Shown here one piece after another: positions 57,135 through 64,000 of a stretch of 64,000 bases of DNA. The notes beneath the pieces were generated by a model. It made no database searches. It was not told the origin of the DNA and was given only the letters and a program-made list of their open reading frames with translations. The number at the start of each line of letters is the position of its first letter. Positions within the stretch are counted from its first letter, which is position 1. Location: NCBI RefSeq assembly GCF_000172635.2, contig NC_018632.1:4526001-4590000 (forward strand). Direction: 5' to 3'. This DNA comes from Alteromonas macleodii ATCC 27126 (GTDB lineage: Bacteria > Pseudomonadota > Gammaproteobacteria > Enterobacterales > Alteromonadaceae). A program made the position numbers and the translations under genes.

Positions 57135-58670
57135 TTAGCGAAGCTTATCAAGTATAAACTCGATTGCCTGAGTGCTTTTGAATGAATTATGTGACGAGTT
57201 AACAATTGTTGTGTCTTTTGCCTCAGGCAAATATGCGCTGCTATAACTGACCACAGAGTCAGTTATAGCAGCGCATTCTGTTTCTGACTGGCAATACAAG
57301 GTACTGGTTGAGCCAATAATAGAATAGCTCTCGCCTTCTACAGGAATGTCGGCTAACGCTGTCATCAGCGGGTGATCGGGGCGCAACACTTGGACGCTAT
57401 CTGGCCCGTAGTTTTGCAAGAAAGGAAGCATAGCAGCGGTTAATCTGCTCACGCCTACTTTTTCGATAAAGTTTTTAAATAGCGCTTTAAAACTAAAAGG
57501 GAGTGTGATGAGTGAAGAGCCTAACGATCCTATAAGGCTATTAGCTATTTCTGAGCCTCGGTGTGGCGTGTCGAGAAAAAACACCGTATTCTCTTTATAC
57601 ACAGGATTAAATATAAATATATCTCGCAACATTTCATCGCCTTCAGCAAGTAGCGCTTCTGGAGGCTCTGTGAAAGTAGTATCCCATAACGTGTTATCTG
57701 AATGCGTTGAAATCAGCTTTGCGATTACGCCGCCCATACTATGCCCTATCAATACCGCAGATGAAGAAGCGCCTTCCGATGATGCTATCCGCTGGTTTAG
57801 CTTGTACAGTAAATTGCGAACTCGCATGGCGTTATAGAAAGGAGGAGGGCCTGACGGGTAGTACACGTGCAATATCTGATAGTGTTGAGATAATTCTTCG
57901 TCATTGAAAATAGCCATTGTGAGATACCGCCAAATTAGCGGGTCTGAATTGAGGCCATGAATCATAATAATTGGGGTTTTGACTGAAGAAAGCTCTCCAA
58001 TACTAAAGACTCCCATTCTCTTTTCAGCGTCTTGTGCATTAATAAATCCTAGCCAGCTGAAATTGTGGATGTCGGCATTTTGTAATAGGGAAAGGTAAGC
58101 GGCAGCAGGTGAGTACCGTTGCGTGTATGTGTTGTTTCCAACCAGTATTTCGGTAGGCACAGCGACGTGTTGGGCTTGCAAGGATATGTGAATTCTAAGC
58201 CCTTTCAATGCAACCGACTCAACTTGAAGGGAGTAAGGCGAGTAGATACCTTCTAGTGGATAGTTTAGGTCAAGGCTACGGCCATTCTGTGCTTGGTTGC
58301 TAATTCGAGCCACTGCAGCACCGCCAAGCTCACCAAATACCTTAGGAGAGAGGCGAGCGTCTAAGGCTTCTATTTCTGAAACTAAAACGAGCTCGCTTGG
58401 GCCCGAGTAGTTAACCTGAATTAAGTTGTCAGTTGTATGTCTAAGACGGAATAACTTGTTTACTGCGAGGTTATACCCGTCGATCCCTATAGCACGATGC
58501 GCATCGGAAAGACTGTCTCTTTTTAACAAGGTAATGTAGCAATCGAGCGCAAGCGCGATATCTAATGTAGTACTTTGCTCGTACGACGTGCACCGAGCAG
58601 CCAGTTGTATGTTGTCGAAGTGGCTTAAGTCGGGCAAATAGCCATATCCGTATGCACCGGCCAAAGACAA
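57135..58670 (-). CDS. Alpha/beta-hydrolase (lipase-like), lacking its own signal peptide
   Basis: Serine hydrolase of 511 residues. The C-terminal domain has the oxyanion motif IMIHGLNSDPLIW, nucleophile elbow LIGHSMGGVIAKL and TPHRGSEIANSL, typical of lipase/acyltransferase-like enzymes; the N-terminal ~200 residues are not recognised. The best available start, TTG 58670, has no ribosome site. In the same frame, 34 codons upstream, a lipoprotein signal peptide (ATG 58772) runs to an in-frame TAA at 58680-58682. The original gene therefore probably ran 58772 to 57135 and has acquired a stop, so this may be a pseudogene. Confidence 0.75.
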   Translation of the reverse strand: MSLAGAYGYGYLPDLSHFDNIQLAARCTSYEQSTTLDIALALDCYITLLKRDSLSDAHRAIGIDGYNLAVNKLFRLRHTTDNLIQVNYSGPSELVLVSEIEALDARLSPKVFGELGGAAVARISNQAQNGRSLDLNYPLEGIYSPYSLQVESVALKGLRIHISLQAQHVAVPTEILVGNNTYTQRYSPAAAYLSLLQNADIHNFSWLGFINAQDAEKRMGVFSIGELSSVKTPIIMIHGLNSDPLIWRYLTMAIFNDEELSQHYQILHVYYPSGPPPFYNAMRVRNLLYKLNQRIASSEGASSSAVLIGHSMGGVIAKLISTHSDNTLWDTTFTEPPEALLAEGDEMLRDIFIFNPVYKENTVFFLDTPHRGSEIANSLIGSLGSSLITLPFSFKALFKNFIEKVGVSRLTAAMLPFLQNYGPDSVQVLRPDHPLMTALADIPVEGESYSIIGSTSTLYCQSETECAAITDSVVSYSSAYLPEAKDTTIVNSSHNSFKSTQAIEFILDKLR

Positions 58671-58679
58671 AGGGGATAC

Positions 58680-58772
58680 TTATTTACGCATAAACTTATC
58701 TGAACTGCATGCACTAATACAGCAGACAGTCGCTACCAATACCCAATAAATGAGATTCTGCTTGATGCGCAT
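58680..58772 (-). pseudogene. Lipoprotein signal peptide of the hydrolase, ended by a stop codon
   Basis: Thirty codons from ATG 58772: a basic start (MRIKQN), a hydrophobic core (LIYWVLVATVCC) and lipobox ISAC, then SSDKFMRK and TAA. The frame is the same as the downstream hydrolase, whose first residues after the stop are VSPLSLAGAYGYGYLPDL. A 30-residue lipoprotein with nothing after the lipid-attachment site is unlikely to be a complete gene. Confidence 0.7.
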
Positions 58773-59273
58773 TTCACCCAAACGCTAAAAAAAGTATTAA
58801 CCTTTTATAGCGTGTTTTTGTCAAAAATTGCACCTCAAACTTAACTCCATATGGTATGAGGCGTGAAACAAGCGTTTCGAATCCCCCGCTCATTCTACAG
58901 ATTGCCCCTTATGGTTTGTTGCTTCTTTTATATTAGTGGCAAGCAAATAATTCCAGCATAAAGAAAATATTACATAAAAGTCAGCGCGCGGTGATGCATC
59001 AATGCAGAATTAACGAACAAAGCTTTGATCAGCATTTTTAGTATAAAGGTGACTTAAATCGTTATTTTAAAGAGAAAAAATGGAACCTTGTCTATTATGA
59101 AAATAAGGCCATTTTAGTTGGTCTTAATCTTGCTGTGCTTATCTACTGAAAATAAACCGCAGAGCGCAAATGCGTCTGCTGAATCAGTTCGAAGTTTTAT
59201 TTCACTCTAGTTTATCGTGAGTTAGGTAACGCAAAAGAAGAATAAAACTGGGCATTTTAAAGAGGGAAACATC
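58773..59273. other. Intergenic region before the PA2779-like gene
   Basis: About 500 A/T-rich bases between the hydrolase and the PA2779-like gene. I see no supported coding region, RNA gene or terminator. A short palindrome TGATGCATCA lies at 58992-59001. Promoters for both flanking genes are expected here but cannot be placed. Confidence 0.5.
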
Positions 59274-59654
59274 ATGAAATTTTTGAAAAAAATTGCGATT
59301 GGTTGCTTTTCGGCAACGGTTTTAATGTCAGGCAGCGTGCATGCAGAAGCAATTAGCTCAGATTCCGTAATGCAAACTCAAGCCGCTCACTACAATAAGC
59401 AGCAGCTAATTGACATGGTTAATCGTGCAGACGTGCAGAGTAAATTGGTTAGCTTAGGTGTAGATAGCAACCAAGCTATCGCCAGAATCAACGGCATGAC
59501 CGACAGCGAAATTGCCCAATTAAATGATGAAATTAATCAAGCGCCAGCGGGTGGCGTTGTGGGCGCAGTGCTTACCGTACTTGCTATTATCGCAATTTTG
59601 GATCTAATTGGTGTAACTGACGTTTACCCATTTATTCGTCCAGTGAACAGCTAA
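59274..59654 (+). CDS. PA2779 family small exported protein
   Basis: Small protein of 126 residues resembling Pseudomonas PA2779. The signal peptide ends at HAEA (about residue 24). The mature part is a helical segment (QQLIDMVNRADVQSKLVSLG, SNQAIARINGMTDSEIAQL), then PAGG at 91-94, a hydrophobic helix (VVGAVLTVLAIIAILDLIG) and a short polar tail. GAGGGAAAC precedes the ATG. It is followed after 4 bases by the C39-like peptidase gene, a pairing I recall from Pseudomonas. Function is not established. Confidence 0.85.
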   Translation: MKFLKKIAIGCFSATVLMSGSVHAEAISSDSVMQTQAAHYNKQQLIDMVNRADVQSKLVSLGVDSNQAIARINGMTDSEIAQLNDEINQAPAGGVVGAVLTVLAIIAILDLIGVTDVYPFIRPVNS

Positions 59655-59658
59655 TTGA

Positions 59659-60588
59659 ATGATCAATTCAGTTAAAAAGGCCTGCGCGTTAGCAGGCCTT
59701 TCGCTTCTATTTTTGCTTTCAGGCTGTCAGTCCACACCTCAAGCTGACAAGCTGCGGCAAGAGGGACTAGCCTCTTTACCTGAATCTCACACTATTCAAT
59801 CTGTTCCGTTTTTCCCCCAAGAACAGTTTTATTGCGGGCCTACCACACTATCTGAAGTGTTTGGTTACTATGGTGAAAGCACCTCTCCAAATGACATTGC
59901 GCCTAAGTTATTCATTCCCAGTAAAGAAGGGAGTTTACAACTAGAAATGGTGAGCGCTACCCGACAATTTGGTTTTTTGCCATATTCTGACCGAGGGACT
60001 TTATCGTCAATTATGTCGTTAGTTAAAGACGATATCCCAGTGATTGTTTTTCAAAATTTGTCCATCCAGTTATTACCCCAATGGCACTACGCTGTTGTTA
60101 TTGGGTTCGATAGTGATAAGGGGACGGTTACTTTACATACCGGCCTTACGCCTAATCACGAAATGTCGCTTGAGCTTTTTGAAAGAACGTGGGGAAGAGG
60201 AAATTACTGGTATTTGGCACCAGTTCCTCCTAATGTAACCTCGCCTGAGATGACACCGTTCACTTATGTAAGTGCGGCTTACGACATGCTTAAAGTGGGA
60301 GATAAAGCGCGTTCATTGGCGTTTTTGGAAACCGCGTCGCATACATGGCCAACGTACTGGTTAAGTTATTTCCTGATTGCCAATTATTACTTAGAGCAAA
60401 ACGACAACCAAGCAGTGGCTTGGTTTGAGAAAGGCTATGAAGTGGGGCAGCACCAACATGTTTATGTTCACAACTACGTATTAGCTTTGCGCGAAAACAA
60501 CATGCCCGAGAAGGCAAATACAATTCTAAAACAGGGGCTTGAACGCTTTCCCAATAACGAACCGCTGTTAACATTGGCTGAGAAATAA
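59659..60588 (+). CDS. PA2778 family C39-like cysteine peptidase lipoprotein
   Basis: Predicted lipid-anchored peptidase of 309 residues. Lipobox LSGC puts the lipidated cysteine at residue 23. The C39/papain-like domain (about 45-195) has candidate nucleophile C59 in EQFYCGPTTLSEVFGYYG and H143 in QWHYAVVIGFD. The C-terminal region (about 205-309) contains TPR-like helices (ALRENNMPEKANTILKQGLERFPNN). Co-transcribed with the PA2779-like gene. Substrate unknown; the neighbour is the obvious candidate. Confidence 0.87.
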   Translation: MINSVKKACALAGLSLLFLLSGCQSTPQADKLRQEGLASLPESHTIQSVPFFPQEQFYCGPTTLSEVFGYYGESTSPNDIAPKLFIPSKEGSLQLEMVSATRQFGFLPYSDRGTLSSIMSLVKDDIPVIVFQNLSIQLLPQWHYAVVIGFDSDKGTVTLHTGLTPNHEMSLELFERTWGRGNYWYLAPVPPNVTSPEMTPFTYVSAAYDMLKVGDKARSLAFLETASHTWPTYWLSYFLIANYYLEQNDNQAVAWFEKGYEVGQHQHVYVHNYVLALRENNMPEKANTILKQGLERFPNNEPLLTLAEK

Positions 60589-60667
60589 ACCTAAACTTTA
60601 AGAGTATTCGCATTTACGAAAACTTATCGTCTACTATTAACCTAGGAAGTAATTGTGAAAGTAGGCT

Positions 60668-61078
60668 ATGCCAAAAATACTGAGCTCATCAACAATTTCG
60701 TACGAGAACGGAGTAGTCACCACTCGACTCTATGGCGCGTTTAATGAAAAAAGTGCGGAAGACTACAGCGATCGTCTTTTTAAACTAGTCATAGGACTGA
60801 ATCAACGACCCTTTTCCCTTCTGGCAGATATTAGCCAAGTTGAAGGTGCAACTCCTGAGGCCTTCGACATACTCAAGCGTATTATAAAACGGCTTCCTGA
60901 TATGGGATTAATCGCGAAAGCTTATGTTTATAAAGGACCTGTTATACGCGGAATAATGTTTCAGAGGATCCCCGAGCTCAAAAGTATGGATTATCTTTTT
61001 TTCACAGATATTGACGAAGCTTCTTTGTGGTTGTCTCGCGAATATGAACGCAAACTATCTCTGCTCTCTGATTCCTAA
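60668..61078 (+). CDS. SpoIIAA/STAS-like protein
   Basis: A 136-residue soluble protein with alternating strands and helices (VTTRLYGAFNEKSAEDYSDRL, PFSLLADISQVEGATPEAFD, DEASLWLSREYERK) that resembles the SpoIIAA-like STAS group. No catalytic or phospho-acceptor residue can be named with certainty. It has its own start 79 bases after the peptidase gene, so it may or may not be co-transcribed. Function unknown. Confidence 0.7.
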   Translation: MPKILSSSTISYENGVVTTRLYGAFNEKSAEDYSDRLFKLVIGLNQRPFSLLADISQVEGATPEAFDILKRIIKRLPDMGLIAKAYVYKGPVIRGIMFQRIPELKSMDYLFFTDIDEASLWLSREYERKLSLLSDS

Positions 61079-61271
61079 TTAGCCTGTAATAAGTTAATAG
61101 CGCAATTAACTATCTCATTTCCCACATCTGGTTGGTGCAGTTAACTCTAGTGGTTAACCCCTATGGTGGATGGGCGTTTTTTGCTCGATCCTAATTTGGT
61201 TAACGCTATCTAGTCGTTGCTCAGTATTAACGCTGAACGCATTGATAGCTCCAAATTTTAAGGATTGAATA

Positions 61272-64000
61272 ATGAAAAAAAGAACCCTTATATATGCTGC
61301 GGTAGCAGCGGCTTTACCTTTCGTAGCAAGCGCCTCCAAAATACACGCACCCTTAGATACTTCATCGCACCGCATTGCTGAAATAAATCTGACTGACAAT
61401 GTTGTTAACCCGCCAGCAAACAGCTTGTTTCAAATGGCGTTAGACCAACTGCAAACCACATTCCCATCATCTACATTACGAACAGCTAATGGCCATTTAG
61501 ATAGTGTTTTTGGTATTGCCATTGATGTTTCAGGAACGTCGCCTGAACAGATGGGGTATGACTTTATTAGTCGACATTCTGCCCTTTTAGGTGGACTAAG
61601 TGACGGGGATTTTCTTTTTAACCCTCACCGCAGCAAAGCAGCATTGGGTGGTCATTTAGTGAGGTTTGACCAAGTCATTGATGGTGTAAAAATCAAAGAT
61701 AGAGGTGTCGGCCTCTTAATAGATGAGTCTCAGGTGGTGAGAGCGCTGTTTGCCGATACAGCTATAAATACGCCTATTGCTAACTCTCAAGTTCTTTCTG
61801 CTAATAGCGCGATCAGCGTGGCAACCGCGGATTTAGCGTCTTACAAACGAGCATTGCCAATAGAAGCTCTTGATGTACTGAACCCTGCCTTTTCTCAAAT
61901 AGAAAAAAGCCTTGGCATTTTCGCCAAGCCAGTGCCACAGAAAGTGGTGGTACAAGATGACAATAAACTGAAACTCGCATGGAAGTTCTTCTATTACTCT
62001 TCAAATCCCTTTGGTGTGTTTGAGTATGTCATCGATGCCCAGTCAGGAGACATTCTGGCGCGTAATGATCGGGTCAAAACCATTCTTCCTTTAGGTGAAA
62101 ATGAAGTTACGCAAACGGGGCAGGTTGGCTTAGTTCAGCAGACTGCGGATTATTTCCCAACATTTCCACCCATTACGCCATCGATGCAAAGTGAATGTCT
62201 GATAGAGGACGATGCAGGTGGCTACACCGGCAAACCGAAAGGGATGGAACGCATTAATCTACGTAAGTTTGACGATTCTAACTTAGTGACGGGTGTTGAA
62301 GGTTTGCTTACAGGTAAGCACGCGCTTATTGAAAGCGCGATGCTGACAAAAGGGCCTTTTCCACAAGCGGCAACGGGTACGTATCACTTCAGCGAGGATG
62401 CTGCCATAGAGGCAAGACCTGTCGAAGATGATCATGTAACGCCTTCTACGGCACATCACATTGACGGCATCAGCCAGTTTATTTACATCACCACATTGCT
62501 CGAATATTTAGATTACCTTCATAAAGACGGCGATGCTGTGCATAGTCGTGGCGTGGGCGATGGCTCGTTTCCAAATAGCTACCCTAACGAAGCGGTACCG
62601 TTAACTGGTGTGGTACATATTCCGAATGTGCTCGACCCACCAGATAATCCAGCAGATCCTGAGTTTATGGCTAAGCTATTGGGCTTGGACAACGCATTCG
62701 CAGTGCCGTTATCACAGGAAATTGCAGGTGAAGAGGTCGTGGTTAACCCGACAGCTTACGGTCATGGTTACTTATTCAACAACCTAGCAATGGACTTCTC
62801 GGTTCCCATTCATGAAGGCACCCATGCGACAATTACCCCTATCGCAGGTTTTGAAGGCGAGCCAGAAGGTGGCGCGCTTAACGAAGGACAAGCCGACCTA
62901 TGGGCATACACGGTAGGCGAAACACCGGATTTAGGTACTTACCCCGTTAATTCGTGCGATTTACGAAAATTCTTAAGAGAGCAGGGGGTTAATCCCGACT
63001 CATTTGAGTTTATTCGTTCTGCACAGAGCCAAATTCGTTATTCGCAGTTAGGCACAAGAGACAATGCATTTGAAGTGCATCGTGATGGAGAAATTTACGC
63101 GGGTGCAATGTGGGACTTAAAGGAACTTATGGTGGCGCTGCAGCCTAGACAAGACTTTGTTCGCCCCGACCCAGTTACCGGCGATCCTACCCAAGAAACT
63201 AGCTTGGGCAAAGAAACGTGGGAACGTATCTTCCTAGGCTCAATGTACGTGCTAGGAATATCTGCACCAGACACTTTCGTGCGCGCACGGGATGCAGTGT
63301 TAATTGCAGATGCCGCTTTATATCCTACCGATCCTTTAGATTTAACTTCACCGGGTCGTCATCATGCATTAATTGAGCGTGTTTTTGCTGCTAGAGAGCT
63401 AGGTGCGAACGCGAAAGCACCATTAGGCGGTCGACAGACTATATCAACGGCAGTGAGCGAGTTTACGGCTACCCAGGCTAAGCCATCGACACCAGACGCT
63501 ATAGACGCGCATATCATTTCTGATGACGCGATTGAAATTACGTGGGAAACCGTACCTGACGCTTTTGCTTATCAATTGCTAAAACGCAAAAAAGGGTCGA
63601 GTGCACGTTTGTTTACGGGTGTACCAACCCGAGAATACTTTGACGGCGACCTCATATTCTCTGGCTTCACCCATGTTGAATTTATTGTGGGCGATAATCG
63701 CTACATAGACAAAGGGCAAGGTTTAGGGCGTGGTGCAGGTCAAGGCATAGACTCGTTTGACTATGAATACGTAGTGCGTGCAATCAGCCTTAACCCTAAT
63801 CAGCAAGTTGGTTTTTCTAATATGTCAGGGATTGCTTCAACCGGCTTAAACACGGTGGATGTGAGTGAGCAAGTTGACTACAAGGTGGGTAATGTAAACT
63901 ACAATAACGGTATCTTTGCCTTTGATATTGCGTTGATAAATACTGGCGACGAGAGAATTTACGGTCCAGTTGATTTCGATATTACTCATATTAGCAATGG
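61272..64000 (+). CDS. M36 (fungalysin)-like secreted metalloprotease, 3' end beyond window
   Basis: Reading frame open from ATG 61272 to the end of the window (909 codons, incomplete). A signal peptide (KKRTLIYAAVAAALPFVASA) is followed by a propeptide-like region to about 270. The zinc site is H514-E-G-T-H518 in VPIHEGTHATITP, with E538 in ALNEGQADLWA as probable third ligand, the M36/thermolysin-clan layout. From about 740 the sequence resembles a fibronectin-III-type module (DDAIEITWETVPDAFAYQLLKRKKG). It is expected to be secreted and to degrade external protein; C-terminal targeting domains may follow. Confidence 0.82.
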   Translation, partial: MKKRTLIYAAVAAALPFVASASKIHAPLDTSSHRIAEINLTDNVVNPPANSLFQMALDQLQTTFPSSTLRTANGHLDSVFGIAIDVSGTSPEQMGYDFISRHSALLGGLSDGDFLFNPHRSKAALGGHLVRFDQVIDGVKIKDRGVGLLIDESQVVRALFADTAINTPIANSQVLSANSAISVATADLASYKRALPIEALDVLNPAFSQIEKSLGIFAKPVPQKVVVQDDNKLKLAWKFFYYSSNPFGVFEYVIDAQSGDILARNDRVKTILPLGENEVTQTGQVGLVQQTADYFPTFPPITPSMQSECLIEDDAGGYTGKPKGMERINLRKFDDSNLVTGVEGLLTGKHALIESAMLTKGPFPQAATGTYHFSEDAAIEARPVEDDHVTPSTAHHIDGISQFIYITTLLEYLDYLHKDGDAVHSRGVGDGSFPNSYPNEAVPLTGVVHIPNVLDPPDNPADPEFMAKLLGLDNAFAVPLSQEIAGEEVVVNPTAYGHGYLFNNLAMDFSVPIHEGTHATITPIAGFEGEPEGGALNEGQADLWAYTVGETPDLGTYPVNSCDLRKFLREQGVNPDSFEFIRSAQSQIRYSQLGTRDNAFEVHRDGEIYAGAMWDLKELMVALQPRQDFVRPDPVTGDPTQETSLGKETWERIFLGSMYVLGISAPDTFVRARDAVLIADAALYPTDPLDLTSPGRHHALIERVFAARELGANAKAPLGGRQTISTAVSEFTATQAKPSTPDAIDAHIISDDAIEITWETVPDAFAYQLLKRKKGSSARLFTGVPTREYFDGDLIFSGFTHVEFIVGDNRYIDKGQGLGRGAGQGIDSFDYEYVVRAISLNPNQQVGFSNMSGIASTGLNTVDVSEQVDYKVGNVNYNNGIFAFDIALINTGDERIYGPVDFDITHISN

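Noticed and set aside
58670..58772. Selenocysteine or other stop-codon recoding in the hydrolase
   Set aside because: The stop is TAA, which is not used for selenocysteine or pyrrolysine; a nonsense mutation is simpler.

Overview
The window looks like chromosomal DNA of a marine gammaproteobacterium of the Alteromonas/Alteromonadales type. This rests on gene content and order: a caa3/aa3 cytochrome oxidase operon with its assembly genes and an opposing DUF2909 gene, a LexA-controlled lexA, a plsB, a YbiT-type ABC-F gene and a complete hut locus. I see no rRNA, tRNA, CRISPR array, phage module or intact transposase. The genus is inferred from protein resemblance recalled from memory, not from a search.

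Layout. 1-4.4 kb: a methyltransferase with an 18-bp tandem-repeat linker, a MATE exporter, a polysaccharide deacetylase and a GNAT acetyltransferase. 4.4-13.1 kb (minus strand): respiratory oxidase block, in transcription order coxB, ctaD, cox11, coxC, then SURF1, a CxxxC membrane-anchored protein, heme A synthase (ctaA), heme O synthase (cyoE) and Sco; a small DUF2909 membrane protein lies on the opposite strand. 13.7-20.5 kb: lexA with two operator-like boxes, a 1186-residue FG-GAP lipoprotein and a GAF/PAS/GGDEF diguanylate cyclase. 20.7-23.2 kb: plsB. 23.4-32.2 kb: branched-chain amino acid genes ilvD-ilvA and divergent ilvY/ilvC, with a TRIC-type channel gene and yifB between them. 32.3-37.6 kb: an MFS exporter, a secreted S9 peptidase, a 39-codon remnant of sbcC, and an S41 peptidase.

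37.6-42.5 kb: a three-gene lipid-linked glycosylation operon (GT2, ArnT-like GT39, GtrA) transcribed away from an OmpR-type regulator/histidine kinase pair. 42.7-43.9 kb: sstT. 43.9-50.6 kb: histidine utilisation, with hutI-hutG divergent from hutC-hutU-hutH around a 24-bp perfect palindrome matching the HutC-type operator core; hutU is broken by a frame change near 48.13-48.16 kb. 50.7-55.3 kb: CreA-family lipoprotein, MipA/OmpV porin-like protein, nagK-nagA and an unrecognised lipoprotein. 55.4-58.8 kb: ybiT and an alpha/beta-hydrolase whose lipoprotein signal peptide is separated from the enzyme by an in-frame stop. 59.3-61.1 kb: a PA2779-like/PA2778-like pair (small secreted protein plus C39-like lipoprotein peptidase) and a STAS-like protein. 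61.3 kb to the end: an M36-like zinc metalloprotease running off the window.

The leads I would follow first are the two fresh-looking gene breaks (hutU, hydrolase), the sbcC tail beside a 33-bp repeat that recurs 16 kb away in inverted orientation, the gtr-like operon opposite a two-component system, and the C39-like peptidase next to a small exported protein with a Gly-Gly motif.
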